DNA from: Duganella alba
GTDB taxonomy: Bacteria > Pseudomonadota > Gammaproteobacteria > Burkholderiales > Burkholderiaceae_D
Length of the DNA stretch: 64,000 bases
Reading direction: 5' to 3'
Assembly (NCBI RefSeq): GCF_009674495.1
Contig: NZ_WKJN01000001.1
Location: 62,001 to 126,000, forward strand
Shown here: positions 36,392 to 47,032 of the stretch, piece by piece
Numbering within the stretch: the first letter of the stretch is position 1
Layout: each line of letters begins with the position of its first letter
Position numbers and translations under genes: made by a program
Notes under the pieces: generated by a model
Databases searched by the model: none
Seen by the model: only the letters and a program-made list of their open reading frames with translations
What the model was told of the DNA's origin: nothing

Positions 36392-37480
36392 GTGTCCACT
36401 CTCAAGAATATGCTGGTCGCCGCCTCGGCGCTGGCCCTGCTTGGCGCTTGCTCCAAACCGGAAGAGAAAACCGAGGATATCCGTCCCGTGCGCGCCATTC
36501 AGCTGGTCGGCAGCGATGTTGACGTGAATGCCGAGTTTTCCGGCGAAGTGCGGGCGCGCGTCGAATCGCGCCTCGGCTTCCGCGTCGGCGGCAAGATCGT
36601 CAGCCGCAAGGTCGACGTCGGCACGCTGGTCAGGAAAGGCCAGGTGCTGATGCAGCTCGATCCGCAGGACTTGCAATTGTCGCAAGCCCAGGCGCTGGCA
36701 AACCTGCGCGCCGCCGAAACCAACCGCGACCTGGCCAAGGCCGATCTGAAGCGCTACCAGGAACTGGTCAGCAAGAGCTTCGTCAGCCAGTCGGTGCTGG
36801 ACGCCAAGGATTCCACCTTCAAGGCTGCGCAGGCCAGTGTCGACGCCGCGCAGGCGGGGTATCGCGGCCAGTCCAACCAGGCCGGCTACGCCGCGCTGGT
36901 GGCGGACGTGGACGGCGTGGTGACCGAAGTGGACGCCGAAATCGGCCAGGTGGTGACCGCCGGCACGCCGGTGGTGCACGTCGCCAAGTCCGGCGAGAAG
37001 GAAATTGTCATCGGCCTGCCGGAAGACAAGGTCGAGACGCTGCGCCGTGTGCAGGACGTGCAGGTGCGCCTGTGGGCCGATCCGAAGAACACGGTGGCGG
37101 GCAAGATCCGCGAAATTTCGCCGGTGGCCGACCCGTCCACCCGTACCTACACCGTCAAGGTATCGATTCCGGATTCGTGGGCCGAAGCCAAGCTGGGCAT
37201 GACCGCGCTGGTGCAGTTCGCGTCGAAAACGCCGGTGCCGCAGATCAAGGTGCCTTTGACCGCGCTGTTCTATGAAAAATCCGCCACCTCGGTGTGGGTG
37301 GTGGAGCAGGGCGCCGTCAAGCTGGTGCCGGTGACCATCGGCGGCGTGGCCGGCAACGACATCGTGCTGGCAGGCGGCGTCAAGCAGGGCCAGACCGTGG
37401 TGACGGCCGGCGTCAACCTGCTGAAACCGGGCCAGAAGGTCAAGATCCTGGGTGATGACTTGCCGAAGGCCGCCAAATGA
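36392..37480 (+). CDS. RND efflux periplasmic adaptor (membrane fusion protein)
   Basis: The 362-residue lipoprotein (lipobox LLGAC, Cys about 20) has the adaptor layout: a split lipoyl domain (GFRVGGKIVSRKVDVGTLV and ADVDGVVTEVDAEIGQVV), a helical hairpin (about 100-160), a beta-barrel and a membrane-proximal domain. It links the RND pump to an outer-membrane channel. It begins with GTG at 36392 after AGGAAG. The pump gene overlaps its stop by four bases (ATGA). Expression is probably controlled by the two operators upstream. Confidence 0.92.
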   Translation: MSTLKNMLVAASALALLGACSKPEEKTEDIRPVRAIQLVGSDVDVNAEFSGEVRARVESRLGFRVGGKIVSRKVDVGTLVRKGQVLMQLDPQDLQLSQAQALANLRAAETNRDLAKADLKRYQELVSKSFVSQSVLDAKDSTFKAAQASVDAAQAGYRGQSNQAGYAALVADVDGVVTEVDAEIGQVVTAGTPVVHVAKSGEKEIVIGLPEDKVETLRRVQDVQVRLWADPKNTVAGKIREISPVADPSTRTYTVKVSIPDSWAEAKLGMTALVQFASKTPVPQIKVPLTALFYEKSATSVWVVEQGAVKLVPVTIGGVAGNDIVLAGGVKQGQTVVTAGVNLLKPGQKVKILGDDLPKAAK

Positions 37481-40400
37481 AGGAAGGATTCAACCTCTCA
37501 CGCTGGGCGCTGGAACACATTCCACTGACCCGCTACCTGATCGCGGTGCTGCTGATTGGCGGCGCACTCAGCTATTCCAACCTGGGCCAGGATGAAGATC
37601 CGCCATTCACCTTCCGCGCGATGGTGGTGCGGGCCAACTGGCCGGGCGCGACCTCGCTGCAAATGGCCGAGCAGGTCACCGACAAGCTGGAGAAAAAGCT
37701 CCAGGAAACGCCGGGCATCGACGAGATTTCCAGCTATTCCAAGCCGGGCGAAACCACCATCATCCTCAAGCTGCGCGAATCGACGCCGCCCAAGGACGTG
37801 TCGCAAGCCTGGTATCAGGTGCGCAAGAAAATCAGCGATATCCAGCTGACGCTGCCTTCCGGCGTGCAGGGGCCGTTCTTCAACGATGAGTTCGGCGATA
37901 CCTATGGTTCCATCTTCGCGCTGTCCGGCGACGGCTTTACCTATGCCGAGATGAAGGATTACGCCGATTTCGTGCGCCAGCAACTGCTGGGCGTGCCGCT
38001 GGTGTCCAAGGTCGAACTGTTCGGCGTACAGGATGAGAAAATCAATATCGAGTTCTCGCACCAGAAATTCGCCCAGCTGGGCATTCCGTTCGAGGCCATC
38101 GTCAACCAGATCGCTACCCAGAACACGGTGGAAGCCACCGGCGTGCTGGTGACGCCGAGCGACAACCTGCAGGTGCGCGTCACCGGCGCGCTGAAGACGG
38201 TCAAGGATCTGGAAGACCTGGAGCTGCGCGCCAACGGCACCACCTTCCGCCTGGGCGATTTCGCCACCATCAAGCGCCAGTATCAAGATCCTCCGGGCAA
38301 CAAGATGCGCTTCAACGGCAAGGAAGTGATCGGCCTGGGCGTATCGATGGAGAAGGGCGGCAACATCATCATGCTTGGCAAGCACATGGAGAAAACCGTG
38401 TCCGAGCTGAAGGCCAAGCTGCCGGTCGGTATCGAGCTGGAGCGCGTGTCGGACCAGCCGGAGGCGGTCAAGGATTCGGTGGGCGAGTTCGTGCACACGC
38501 TGATCGAGGCGGTGCTGATTGTACTGGCGGTGAGCTTTGTCGCGCTGGGCCTGCACAGCAAGCCCAAGCTGCGCCTGGACGTGCGTCCGGGCCTGGTGGT
38601 GGCGCTGAGTATTCCGCTGGTGCTGTCGGTCACCTTCCTGTTCATGCGCGTGCTGGAAATCGACCTGCACAAGATCTCGCTGGGGGCGCTGATCATCGCG
38701 CTCGGCCTGCTGGTGGATGACGCCATCATCGCCGTCGAAATGATGGTGCGCAAAATGGAGGAGGGCATGTCGCGCTTTGACGCCGCCACCTTCGCCTACA
38801 AATCCACCGCGATCCCGATGCTGACCGGTACGCTGATCACGGTGGCGGGCTTCCTGCCGATCGGCCTGGCCAAGTCGGCGGCGGGCGAGTACACCTTCTC
38901 GCTGTTCTCGGTCAACGCCCTGGCCCTGGTGATTTCGTGGGTGGTGGCGGTGACGTTCACGCCTTACCTCGGCTACGTGCTGCTGAAGGTCAAGCCGCAT
39001 GCCGATGGTGGCAGCGAGCACGACCTGTTCGATACGCCGGGCTTCCGCAAATTCCGGGCGCTGGTCAACTGGTGCGTCGAGTACCGCTGGATCACGATCG
39101 GCGCCACGCTGGCCGTGTTTGCGCTGGGCGTGTACGGCTTCAAGTTCATCGAGAAGCAGTTCTTCCCGGATTCCAGCCGTCCCGAACTGATGGTCGAGAT
39201 GTGGACGCCGGAAGGCACGACCTTTGTCGCCAACGAAGCGCAGGTGAAGAAGTTCGAAGCCTTCATCCGCAAGCAGGAAGGCGTAATTAGCGTCACCAGC
39301 TACGTCGGCACCGGTTCGCCGCGTTTCTACCTGCCGCTCGACCAGATTTTCCCGCAGACCAACGTGTCGCAGATCGTCGTGCTGCCGAAGGACCTGAAGG
39401 CGCGCGCCGCCTTGCGCGACAAGATCGTCGACGTCTTCAAGCATGACTTCCCGGAAGTGCGCGGCCGCGTCAAGCTGCTGCCGAACGGGCCGCCGGTGCC
39501 GTATCCGGTGCAGTTCCGCGTGACCGGCACCGAGGTCGACAAGGTGCGCGCCATCGCCGACCAGGTGAAAGACATCATGCGCGCCAATCCGAACACCATC
39601 GGCGTCAACGACAACTGGAATGAGTCGGTCAAGGTGCTACGCCTGGACCTGGACCAAGACAAGATGCGCGCGCTGGGCGTGACTTCGCAAACGGTGATGC
39701 GCGCCGCCAACACCATCCTGTCCGGCACCACCATCGGCCAGTTCCGCGAAGGCATCAAGCTGATCGACATCCAGATCCGCCAGCCGGTCGAAGAACGGGC
39801 GACGATTTCGGTGCTGAACGATACCAATATCCCGACCGCCAGCGGCAAGTCGGTGCCGATCAGCCAGCTGGCCCGCGCGCACTTCGTGTGGGAGCCGGGC
39901 GTGGTGTGGCGGGAAGGGCGCGACTGGGCCATCACCGTGCAGTCGGACGTCGGCGACCATATCCAGGGGCCGACGGTGTCGGGCCAGATCGAGCCGAAGC
40001 TGAAGGCGCTGCGCGACGCGCTGCCGGCCGGCTATGCGATCACGGTCAAGGGCGCGGCCTCGGACAGCGGCGCGGCGGAAGCGTCGATCGCGGCCAATCT
40101 GCCGCTGGCGATCTTCCTGATCTTCACGCTGCTGATGCTGCAGTTGCACAGCTTCTCCCGCGCGCTGCTGGTGTTCCTGACCGGCCCGCTGGGCGTGGCA
40201 GGGGCGGCGATGGCGCTGCTGTTGCTGGGCCGGCCGCTGGGCTTCGTGGCCAACCTCGGCATCATCGCGCTGTTCGGCATGATCATCCGTAACTCGGTGA
40301 TCCTGGTCGACCAGATCGAGCAGGACATCAAGGCCGGTCACGATCCGTGGACCGCGATTGTGGAATCGGCGGTGCGCCGTTGCCGTCCGATTATCCTGAC

Positions 40401-40578
40401 GGCCGCCGCGGCGGCGCTGGCGATGATTCCTCTTTCGCGCTCGGTATTCTGGGGACCGATGGCGGTGGCGATTATGGGCGGGCTTATTTTGGCCACGGCG
40501 CTGACTTTATTGTTCCTGCCGGCGTTGTATGCGGCCTGGTTTAGAGTGAAAAAGCCGCTAAAACAGGCAAATAATTAG
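37477..40578 (+). CDS. RND efflux pump, inner-membrane permease
   Basis: The 1033-residue transporter has the twelve-helix, two-loop layout of the AcrB/MexB superfamily. The proton-relay Asp pair is in LGLLVDDAIIAVEMMVRKME (about 405-424), the second half has FGMIIRNSVILVDQIEQDI, and PGATSLQMAEQVTDKLEKKL is in the first periplasmic loop. The sequence is closer to the broad hydrophobe/amphiphile group with shorter loops than to AcrB itself; the substrate cannot be read. No outer-membrane channel gene follows, so it must use a shared TolC-like protein. Confidence 0.93.
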   Translation: MKEGFNLSRWALEHIPLTRYLIAVLLIGGALSYSNLGQDEDPPFTFRAMVVRANWPGATSLQMAEQVTDKLEKKLQETPGIDEISSYSKPGETTIILKLRESTPPKDVSQAWYQVRKKISDIQLTLPSGVQGPFFNDEFGDTYGSIFALSGDGFTYAEMKDYADFVRQQLLGVPLVSKVELFGVQDEKINIEFSHQKFAQLGIPFEAIVNQIATQNTVEATGVLVTPSDNLQVRVTGALKTVKDLEDLELRANGTTFRLGDFATIKRQYQDPPGNKMRFNGKEVIGLGVSMEKGGNIIMLGKHMEKTVSELKAKLPVGIELERVSDQPEAVKDSVGEFVHTLIEAVLIVLAVSFVALGLHSKPKLRLDVRPGLVVALSIPLVLSVTFLFMRVLEIDLHKISLGALIIALGLLVDDAIIAVEMMVRKMEEGMSRFDAATFAYKSTAIPMLTGTLITVAGFLPIGLAKSAAGEYTFSLFSVNALALVISWVVAVTFTPYLGYVLLKVKPHADGGSEHDLFDTPGFRKFRALVNWCVEYRWITIGATLAVFALGVYGFKFIEKQFFPDSSRPELMVEMWTPEGTTFVANEAQVKKFEAFIRKQEGVISVTSYVGTGSPRFYLPLDQIFPQTNVSQIVVLPKDLKARAALRDKIVDVFKHDFPEVRGRVKLLPNGPPVPYPVQFRVTGTEVDKVRAIADQVKDIMRANPNTIGVNDNWNESVKVLRLDLDQDKMRALGVTSQTVMRAANTILSGTTIGQFREGIKLIDIQIRQPVEERATISVLNDTNIPTASGKSVPISQLARAHFVWEPGVVWREGRDWAITVQSDVGDHIQGPTVSGQIEPKLKALRDALPAGYAITVKGAASDSGAAEASIAANLPLAIFLIFTLLMLQLHSFSRALLVFLTGPLGVAGAAMALLLLGRPLGFVANLGIIALFGMIIRNSVILVDQIEQDIKAGHDPWTAIVESAVRRCRPIILTAAAAALAMIPLSRSVFWGPMAVAIMGGLILATALTLLFLPALYAAWFRVKKPLKQANN

Positions 40579-40585
40579 AAATTTG

Positions 40586-40628
40586 CGCGGAATGTTGGCG
40601 ACATACTAAAAAACGCCACCATTCCGCG
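40586..40628. other. Long hairpin after the RND operon
   Basis: Arms CGCGGAATG and CATTCCGCG, extended after one mismatch by TGGCG and CGCCA, form a stem of about 14 pairs with a 13-base loop, starting 8 bases after the pump stop codon. No T-run follows on the plus strand, so it may be a processing or mRNA-stability hairpin rather than a classic terminator. Confidence 0.55.
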
Positions 40629-40687
40629 AAAAACCCGTTAAAATACCGCGTTGAAGTTGAAAGCTCCTGCATCAAAGAGCGGGAATA

Positions 40688-40725
40688 GGGCGACCGTTTT
40701 CACTTACGGGTCGCCCTTTGCTTTT
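40688..40725 (+). terminator. Terminator-like hairpin just upstream of tRNA-Leu
   Basis: GGGCGACC (40688-40695) and GGTCGCCC (40709-40716) form an 8-pair stem, followed by TTTGCTTTT. It ends 13 bases before the tRNA-Leu gene. It could end the RND transcript or a short RNA starting near 40650; a TAAAAT at 40639 is a possible -10 without a clear -35. Confidence 0.6.
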
Positions 40726-40738
40726 GTGCACACATGCC

Positions 40739-40825
40739 GCGAGGATGGCGAAATTGGTAGACGCACCAGGTTTAGGTCCTGACGCCAGCAATGGTGTGGG
40801 GGTTCGAGTCCCCCTCCTCGCACCA
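40739..40825 (+). tRNA. tRNA-Leu (anticodon UAG)
   Basis: A full cloverleaf is seen: acceptor GCGAGGA/TCCTCGC, anticodon loop TTTAGGT with anticodon TAG, a long variable arm as in leucine tRNAs, the GGTTCGAGTCC T-loop, and an encoded CCA end. It decodes CUA and, by wobble, other CUN codons. It lies 32 bases before tig. Confidence 0.95.
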
Positions 40826-40857
40826 ACTGTACTTTTTATTTTTTGGACGATTTTTAC

Positions 40858-42198
40858 ATGGCAACTGCAGTCGAAACCTTGGGCAAACTCGAACGTCGTA
40901 TCACGATCTCCTTCCCGCTGACCGAAGTCCGCGCTGAAGTTGAGAAGCGCCTGAAAGTGCAAGCCAAAACGGCTAAGGCACCAGGCTTCCGTCCGGGCAA
41001 AGTTCCTCTGAAAATGGTCGCAGCACAATACGGTTATCAGATCGAGACCGAAGTGCTGAATGATAAAGTTGGCCGCGCTTTCAACGACGCCGCAAACGAA
41101 GCCCAGCTGCGCGTCGCTGGCTTCCCGAACATCGAGCCTAAGCAAGAATCGCCAGCCGGCGTTCTGAGCTTCGACGCGACCTTCGAAATCTACCCGGAAG
41201 TCGTCATCGGCGACCTGACCACCGTGGAAATCGAAACCGTCAAAGCCGACGTCAGCGATGCTGAAATCGACAAGACCATCGAAATCCTGCGCAAACAGCG
41301 CGTGCACTTCCACACCAAGGGCGAAGCCGGTGAACACGGCGACGGCGGCGAAGCTGTTGCCGCCAACGGCGACCGCGTGACCGTCGACTTCGTCGGCTCG
41401 ATCGACGGCGTTGAGTTCCCAGGCGGCAAAGCTGAAGACTACCCGTTCGTGCTGGGCGAAGGCCGCATGCTGCCGGAATTCGAAGCCGCCACCGTCGGCC
41501 TGAAAGTCGGCGAAGCCAAGACCTTCCCACTGGCATTCCCAGAGGACTACCATGGTAAAGACGTGGCCGGCAAAACCGCCTCGTTCACCATCACCCTGAA
41601 AAAACTGGAATGGGCGCACCTGCCGGAAGTCGACGGCGAATTCGCCAAGTCGCTGGGCGTGGCCGACGGCGACGTTGCCAAAATGCGCGACGACATCAAA
41701 GTCAACCTGGAGCGTGAAGTGGCTGGCCGCGTGAAAGCACGCAACAAGGAAGCCGTGATGGACGCGCTGGTGAAAACCGCGACCCTGGACGTGCCACAAT
41801 CGCTGATCGCTCAGGACACCGAGCGTCTGGCCGAAATGACCCGCCAGGACATGGCGCAGCGCGGCATGAACGTCAAGGACGTGCCATTCCCGCCAGAACT
41901 GTTCGCGGAAAAAGCCGAGCGTCGTGTACGCCTGGGCCTGATCCTGTCGCAACTGGTCGGCGAAAACAACCTGCAAGCCCAGCCTGAACAGGTGAAAGCG
42001 CAGATCGAAGACTTCGCACAGAGCTACGAAGACCCACGCGAAGTGCTGAAGTACTACTACAGCGATCGTCGTCGTCTGGCCGAAGTCGAAGCCCTTGTAT
42101 TGGAAGAAAACGTCGTCAACTACGTCCTGGGCCTGTCGAAGACGTCGTCCAAGGCAATCGCCTTTGACGAACTGATGGGAAGCAACGCACAAGCGTAA
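40858..42198 (+). CDS. tig: Trigger factor (ribosome-bound chaperone and peptidyl-prolyl isomerase)
   Basis: The 446-residue protein has the ribosome-binding N-domain (GFRPGKVP near residues 44-51), an FKBP-type isomerase domain ([20 protein letters not shown], about 175-195), and the helical C-terminal chaperone domain. It binds nascent chains at the ribosome exit. The ATG at 40858 matches the family start. clpP and clpX follow in the conserved order. Confidence 0.98.
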   Translation: MATAVETLGKLERRITISFPLTEVRAEVEKRLKVQAKTAKAPGFRPGKVPLKMVAAQYGYQIETEVLNDKVGRAFNDAANEAQLRVAGFPNIEPKQESPAGVLSFDATFEIYPEVVIGDLTTVEIETVKADVSDAEIDKTIEILRKQRVHFHTKGEAGEHGDGGEAVAANGDRVTVDFVGSIDGVEFPGGKAEDYPFVLGEGRMLPEFEAATVGLKVGEAKTFPLAFPEDYHGKDVAGKTASFTITLKKLEWAHLPEVDGEFAKSLGVADGDVAKMRDDIKVNLEREVAGRVKARNKEAVMDALVKTATLDVPQSLIAQDTERLAEMTRQDMAQRGMNVKDVPFPPELFAEKAERRVRLGLILSQLVGENNLQAQPEQVKAQIEDFAQSYEDPREVLKYYYSDRRRLAEVEALVLEENVVNYVLGLSKTSSKAIAFDELMGSNAQA

Positions 42199-42267
42199 TT
42201 CAGTTTGGGCCGGATGATGTATTATTTGATACACCCGGCCTTTATAGCTGCTTCACAAGGAAATGGA

Positions 42268-42894
42268 ATGACTGGTATGAACCGAAATCCGGCGCTGGAC
42301 ACCGAAATGCTCGGCCTGGTGCCGATGGTGGTGGAACAAAGCGGTCGCGGCGAGCGCTCTTACGACATCTACTCGCGTCTGCTGAAGGAACGTATTATCT
42401 TCATGGTCGGTCCGGTCAACGACCAGATGGCCAATCTGGTGGTCGCCCAGCTGCTGTTCCTGGAAAGCGAAAATCCAGACAAGGACATCTCGCTGTATAT
42501 CAACTCTCCTGGCGGTTCGGTCTCGGCCGGCCTGGCGATCTACGACACGATGCAGTTCATCAAGCCAGACGTGTCGACACTGTGCACCGGCATCGCCGCC
42601 TCGATGGGCGCGTTCCTGCTGGCCGCCGGCGCCAAGGGCAAGCGTTTCTCGCTGCCGAACTCGCGCATCATGATTCACCAGCCGTCGGGCGGTTCGCAGG
42701 GCATGGCTTCGGATATCGAAATCCAGGCCAAGGAAATCCTGTACCTGCGCCACCGTCTGAACTCGATCATGGCTGAACGCAGTGGCCAGACCGTCGAGCA
42801 GATCGCCAAAGACACCGATCGTGATCGCTTCATGTCGGCGGAAGAAGCGGTAGAGTACGGTCTGATCGACAAAATGTTGACCAACCGGGCTTAA
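42268..42894 (+). CDS. clpP: ATP-dependent Clp protease proteolytic subunit
   Basis: The 208-residue serine peptidase forms the ClpP barrel that degrades proteins fed by ClpX. Catalytic Ser 112 is in GIAASMGAF and His 137 in IMIHQPSGG; the Asp is in DTDRD near the C-terminus. AAGGAA precedes the ATG at 42268; the earlier ATG at 42205 would add 21 residues not typical of the family. A terminator follows, so clpX probably has its own promoter too. Confidence 0.98.
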   Translation: MTGMNRNPALDTEMLGLVPMVVEQSGRGERSYDIYSRLLKERIIFMVGPVNDQMANLVVAQLLFLESENPDKDISLYINSPGGSVSAGLAIYDTMQFIKPDVSTLCTGIAASMGAFLLAAGAKGKRFSLPNSRIMIHQPSGGSQGMASDIEIQAKEILYLRHRLNSIMAERSGQTVEQIAKDTDRDRFMSAEEAVEYGLIDKMLTNRA

Positions 42895-42921
42895 TGCTTC
42901 CCCCGCAGCATTGCTAAAAAG

Positions 42922-42959
42922 ACGCCCGGACGATTAATCGTTCGGGCGTTTCGTTTTTA
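42922..42959 (+). terminator. Terminator after clpP
   Basis: A stem of 12 pairs (one G-T) is formed by ACGCCCGGACGA and TCGTTCGGGCGT around a TTAA loop, followed by TTCGTTTTTAT. It lies 28 bases after the clpP stop and about 95 before clpX. Confidence 0.88.
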
Positions 42960-43054
42960 TTTCGGGTAGCATGTGGTGTAGGCGGATTTTTTCCAGTCTT
43001 CAAACTTGCTAACCGGCAATGGCCACGCCATTCTGTAACCAAAGAAAACTGCCC

Positions 43055-44323
43055 ATGTCAGACAAAAAATCCTCCAGCGGCGAAAAACTTCTGTATTGCT
43101 CGTTCTGCGGCAAAAGCCAGCACGAGGTGAAGAAGCTCATCGCCGGCCCGTCGGTATTCATCTGCGATGAGTGCATCGACCTGTGCAATGACATCATCCG
43201 CGACGAGACCTCGGCCATCGAGTCGGTCTCGGGCGCCAAGTCGGACCTGCCGACCCCGCACGAAATCAAGGACCTGCTGGATCAGTACGTGATCGGCCAG
43301 CAGACCGCCAAGCGCATCCTGTCGGTGGCGGTGTACAACCACTACAAGCGCCTCAAGCACCTGGGCAAGAAAGACGACGTCGAGCTGGCCAAGTCGAACA
43401 TCCTGCTGGTCGGTCCGACCGGCTCGGGCAAGACGCTGCTGGCGCAGACCCTGGCGCGCATGCTGAACGTGCCGTTCGTCATCGCCGACGCCACCACGCT
43501 GACCGAAGCCGGCTATGTGGGCGAGGACGTCGAGAATATCATCCAAAAACTGTTGCAAAGCTGCAACTACGACGTGGACAAGGCGCAACGCGGCATCGTC
43601 TACATCGATGAGATCGACAAGATCTCGCGCAAGTCGGACAACCCGTCGATCACCCGCGACGTGTCGGGCGAGGGCGTGCAGCAGGCGCTGCTGAAGCTGA
43701 TCGAGGGCACCATGGCCTCGGTGCCGCCACAAGGCGGCCGCAAGCACCCGAACCAGGACTTCGTGCAGATCGACACCACCAACATCATGTTCATCTGCGG
43801 CGGCGCGTTTGACGGCCTGGCCAAGGTGATCGAGAACCGTTCGGAGAAATCCGGCATCGGTTTCGGCGCCTCGGTGAAGAGCAAGTCCGAGCGCAACGTC
43901 AGCGAAGTGCTGCTGGAAGCGGAACCGGAAGACCTGATCAAGTTCGGCCTGATCCCTGAACTGGTGGGCCGTCTGCCGGTGGTGGCGACGCTCAACGAGC
44001 TGACCGAAGAGGCGCTGATCCAGATCCTGGTCGAGCCGAAAAACGCGCTGATCAAGCAGTATTCGAAGCTGCTGGAAATGGAAGGCGCGGAACTGGAAAT
44101 CCGCCCGGCCGGCCTGCACGCGATCGCCAAGAAAGCGCTGGCGCGCAAAACCGGCGCCCGCGGCCTGCGTTCGATCCTGGAACACGCGCTGCTCGATACC
44201 ATGTATGAGCTGCCAAATGAAACCAACGTTACTAAAGTGGTGATCGACGAGAATACCATTACCAGTGGCGCAAAACCTTTGTTGATTTATCAGGAGCAGG
44301 CCAAGGCTTCTGGTGAGAATTAA
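43055..44323 (+). CDS. clpX: ClpX unfoldase, ATPase subunit of ClpXP
   Basis: The 422-residue AAA+ protein has the N-terminal zinc finger (CSFCGKSQ and [10 protein letters not shown], about 14-44), Walker A GPTGSGKT (about 120-127), a Walker B DEIDK, and a ClpP-binding IGF-type loop. It unfolds tagged proteins into ClpP. I chose ATG 43055, the usual family start; the frame is open to 43019. Placement after clpP and before lon is standard for this group. Confidence 0.98.
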   Translation: MSDKKSSSGEKLLYCSFCGKSQHEVKKLIAGPSVFICDECIDLCNDIIRDETSAIESVSGAKSDLPTPHEIKDLLDQYVIGQQTAKRILSVAVYNHYKRLKHLGKKDDVELAKSNILLVGPTGSGKTLLAQTLARMLNVPFVIADATTLTEAGYVGEDVENIIQKLLQSCNYDVDKAQRGIVYIDEIDKISRKSDNPSITRDVSGEGVQQALLKLIEGTMASVPPQGGRKHPNQDFVQIDTTNIMFICGGAFDGLAKVIENRSEKSGIGFGASVKSKSERNVSEVLLEAEPEDLIKFGLIPELVGRLPVVATLNELTEEALIQILVEPKNALIKQYSKLLEMEGAELEIRPAGLHAIAKKALARKTGARGLRSILEHALLDTMYELPNETNVTKVVIDENTITSGAKPLLIYQEQAKASGEN

Positions 44324-44364
44324 ATAACTTGTGCACACTTGCCCCGCTCGACAGCAAAATTCAT

Positions 44365-44468
44365 TTCGCATCCGTGGGGCAAGGCGGTACAATAAAAATC
44401 AATAAAAGAATGCAGGCTTCATTCGGAAAGCCACTCGTGACGGCCTGTCGCGCGTGGCTTTTTTATTT
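44365..44468 (+). ncRNA. Possible small RNA or attenuator between clpX and lon
   Basis: TTCGCA (44365-44370) and TACAAT (44388-44393) with exactly 17 bases between form a fair sigma-70 promoter. A strong terminator ends at 44468, so an RNA of about 70 bases (about 44400-44468) is predicted. Inside it GGCTT (44415-44419) can pair with AAGCC (44428-44432), which is also the left arm of the terminator, so the two folds exclude each other. No open frame with a ribosome site lies in it. Confidence 0.4.
44428..44468 (+). terminator. Strong terminator between clpX and lon
   Basis: AAGCCAC (44428-44434) pairs with GTGGCTT (44454-44460) with an inner stem CGTGAC/GTCGCG and one mismatch, followed by TTTTATTT. 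It lies about 105 bases after the clpX stop. Confidence 0.85.
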
Positions 44469-44541
44469 GGCATTCTTTTAGAGCGACTTGGCATAATTGG
44501 AAAACATTCTTTTATATGAGGAATATTTCTTGCAGGTCGGT

Positions 44542-44570
44542 CTTGTGATTTGGCATAACAGCGCCCACAT
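44542..44570 (+). promoter_or_regulatory. Possible sigma-32 (heat-shock) promoter of lon
   Basis: CTTGTGA (44542-44548) and CCCACAT (44564-44570), 15 bases apart, resemble the heat-shock consensus CTTGAAA-N11-16-CCCATNT with two and one mismatches. The start would be about 44578, about 22 bases before the lon ATG. lon is heat-induced in related bacteria. A weak sigma-70 reading of the same region is also possible. Confidence 0.45.
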
Positions 44571-44599
44571 CATAATCACGCTTTCACATAAGGTACGCC

Positions 44600-47011
44600 A
44601 TGACAACTTCCAAATTAACTGAGCAAACTCAACTGCCGTTATTGCCACTGCGGGACGTCGTCGTATTTCCGCATATGGTGATACCGCTGTTCGTAGGGCG
44701 CCCAAAATCGATCAAGGCGCTGGAAGCCGCTATGGAGCAGGGCAAGAGCATCATGCTTGCCGCGCAAAAAGCCGCTGCCAAGGACGAACCTTCTGCCTCC
44801 GATATCTACGAAATCGGCTGCGTGGCCAATATTCTGCAAATGCTGAAATTGCCGGACGGCACCGTCAAGGTGCTGGTCGAAGGCGCTCAGCGTGCGCGCA
44901 TCAATAAAATCACCGACGCGCCGACGCACTTCGTCGCCGATCTGACGCCGCTCGACTCCGAGCTGGGCGACGATTCGGAAATCGAAGCCATGCGCCGCGC
45001 CATCGTTCAGCAGTTCGACCAGTACGTCAAACTGAACAAGAAAATTCCGCCTGAGATCCTGGCATCGCTGTCGGGCATCGACGACGCCGGCCGCCTGGCC
45101 GACACCGTCGCCGCGCACTTGCCGCTGAAGCTGGAACAGAAACAGGTGATCCTGGAGATCTTCAGCGTCGCCAAGCGCCTGGAGCATCTGTTGGGCCAGC
45201 TGGAAGGCGAACTGGACATCCTGCAGGTCGAGAAGCGTATCCGTGGCCGCGTCAAGCGCCAGATGGAGAAGTCGCAGCGCGAGTACTACTTGAACGAACA
45301 GGTCAAGGCGATCCAGAAGGAACTGGGCGAGGGCGAAGACGGCGCCGACCTGGACGAGCTGGAGAAGAAGGTCGCCCTGGCCAAGATGCCGAAAGAGGCG
45401 CTGGACAAGGCCACCGCCGAGCTGAAAAAGCTGAAGCTGATGTCGCCGATGTCGGCCGAAGCCACCGTGGTGCGCAACTACATCGACACCCTGGTCAGCC
45501 TGCCGTGGAAGAAAAAATCCAAGGTCAACAACGATCTGACCAACGCTGAAAAAGTGCTGGAAGGCGATCACTACGGCCTGGAAAAAGTCAAAGAACGCAT
45601 CCTGGAATATCTTGCAGTCCAACAGCGCGTCGACAAGCTGAAAGCGCCGATCCTGTGCTTCGTCGGTCCTCCAGGCGTGGGTAAAACCTCGCTGGGCCAG
45701 TCGATCGCCCGCGCCACGAACCGCAAGTTCGTGCGCATGGCGCTCGGCGGTGTGCGCGACGAGGCCGAGATCCGTGGTCACCGTCGTACCTACATCGGCT
45801 CGATGCCGGGCAAGGTGCTGCAATCGCTGGCGAAGGTCGGCGTGCGCAACCCGCTGTTCCTGCTGGACGAGATCGACAAGATGGGCGCGGACTTCCGCGG
45901 CGATCCATCGTCGGCGCTGCTGGAGGTACTGGATCCTGAACAGAACCACACCTTCTCGGACCACTACATCGAGGTCGATTTCGACCTGTCGGATGTGATG
46001 TTCGTGGCGACCTCGAACTCGTACAACATTCCGCCGGCGCTGCTGGACCGTATGGAAGTGATCCGCCTGTCGGGCTACACCGAGGACGAGAAAACCAGCA
46101 TCGCCCAGCGTTATCTGCTGCCGAAACAGGTCAAGAACAATGGCCTGAAAGAGGACGAGATCTCGATCAGCGAAGCGACGGTACGCGACATCGTGCGCTA
46201 CTACACCCGTGAAGCCGGTGTGCGTTCGCTGGAGCGCGAAGTGTCGAAGATCTGCCGCAAGGTGGTCAAGATGCTGCTGCTGAAGAAGTCGGACAAGAAA
46301 GTGACGATCACGCCGAAAAACCTGGACAAGTTCCTGGGCGTGCGCCGCTACGACTTCGGCGTGGCCGAGAAGGAAAACCAGATCGGCCAGGTGGTCGGCC
46401 TGGCATGGACCGAGGTGGGCGGCGACCTGCTGACCATCGAAGCCGTGCAGATGCCGGGCAAGGGCGGTGTGATCCGCACCGGCACCCTGGGCGACGTGAT
46501 GAAAGAGTCGATCGAAGCAGCCCGCACCGTGGTGCGCAGCCGCGCCAATCGTCTCGGCATCAAGAACGAAGTGTTTGAGAAGTCGGACATCCACATCCAC
46601 GTGCCGGAAGGCGCGACGCCGAAGGACGGTCCGTCCGCCGGCGCCGCCATGACGGTGGCGATGGTGTCGGTCTTCACCGGGATTCCGGTGCGCGCCGACG
46701 TGGCGATGACCGGCGAGATCACGCTGCGCGGCGAGGTATTGCCGATCGGCGGCTTGAAGGAAAAACTGCTGGCGGCCCAGCGCGGTGGCATCAAGACCGT
46801 GCTGATCCCGGAGCAGAACGTCAAGGATCTGGCCGACATTCCGGACAATGTCAAAAACAAGCTGGAGATCGTGCCGGTGCGTTGGATCGACAAAGTGCTG
46901 GAAATCGCCCTGGAACGCCAGCCGGAACCGCTGGTGGAAACCGCGCCGGTGGAAGCCGTCGCGGCGGCCGCCGCCAAGCCGGATGGCCAGACCGAGGTGG
47001 TAAAACACTAA
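44600..47011 (+). CDS. lon: ATP-dependent protease Lon
   Basis: The 803-residue protease has the N-terminal substrate-binding domain ([20 protein letters not shown]), an AAA+ domain with Walker [10 protein letters not shown] (about 353-361) and the [10 protein letters not shown] pore region, and a C-terminal peptidase domain with catalytic Ser 679 in [11 protein letters not shown] and Lys near 722 in [10 protein letters not shown]. It degrades misfolded and regulatory proteins. AAGGTA precedes the ATG. hup follows after a terminator. Confidence 0.98.
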   Translation: MTTSKLTEQTQLPLLPLRDVVVFPHMVIPLFVGRPKSIKALEAAMEQGKSIMLAAQKAAAKDEPSASDIYEIGCVANILQMLKLPDGTVKVLVEGAQRARINKITDAPTHFVADLTPLDSELGDDSEIEAMRRAIVQQFDQYVKLNKKIPPEILASLSGIDDAGRLADTVAAHLPLKLEQKQVILEIFSVAKRLEHLLGQLEGELDILQVEKRIRGRVKRQMEKSQREYYLNEQVKAIQKELGEGEDGADLDELEKKVALAKMPKEALDKATAELKKLKLMSPMSAEATVVRNYIDTLVSLPWKKKSKVNNDLTNAEKVLEGDHYGLEKVKERILEYLAVQQRVDKLKAPILCFVGPPGVGKTSLGQSIARATNRKFVRMALGGVRDEAEIRGHRRTYIGSMPGKVLQSLAKVGVRNPLFLLDEIDKMGADFRGDPSSALLEVLDPEQNHTFSDHYIEVDFDLSDVMFVATSNSYNIPPALLDRMEVIRLSGYTEDEKTSIAQRYLLPKQVKNNGLKEDEISISEATVRDIVRYYTREAGVRSLEREVSKICRKVVKMLLLKKSDKKVTITPKNLDKFLGVRRYDFGVAEKENQIGQVVGLAWTEVGGDLLTIEAVQMPGKGGVIRTGTLGDVMKESIEAARTVVRSRANRLGIKNEVFEKSDIHIHVPEGATPKDGPSAGAAMTVAMVSVFTGIPVRADVAMTGEITLRGEVLPIGGLKEKLLAAQRGGIKTVLIPEQNVKDLADIPDNVKNKLEIVPVRWIDKVLEIALERQPEPLVETAPVEAVAAAAAKPDGQTEVVKH

Positions 47012-47032
47012 CGTTGTAGCTGTAATATCAAT

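Noticed and set aside
44639..47008. A minus-strand open frame of 789 codons opposite lon
   Set aside because: lon is certain on the plus strand; the other frame is a composition shadow.
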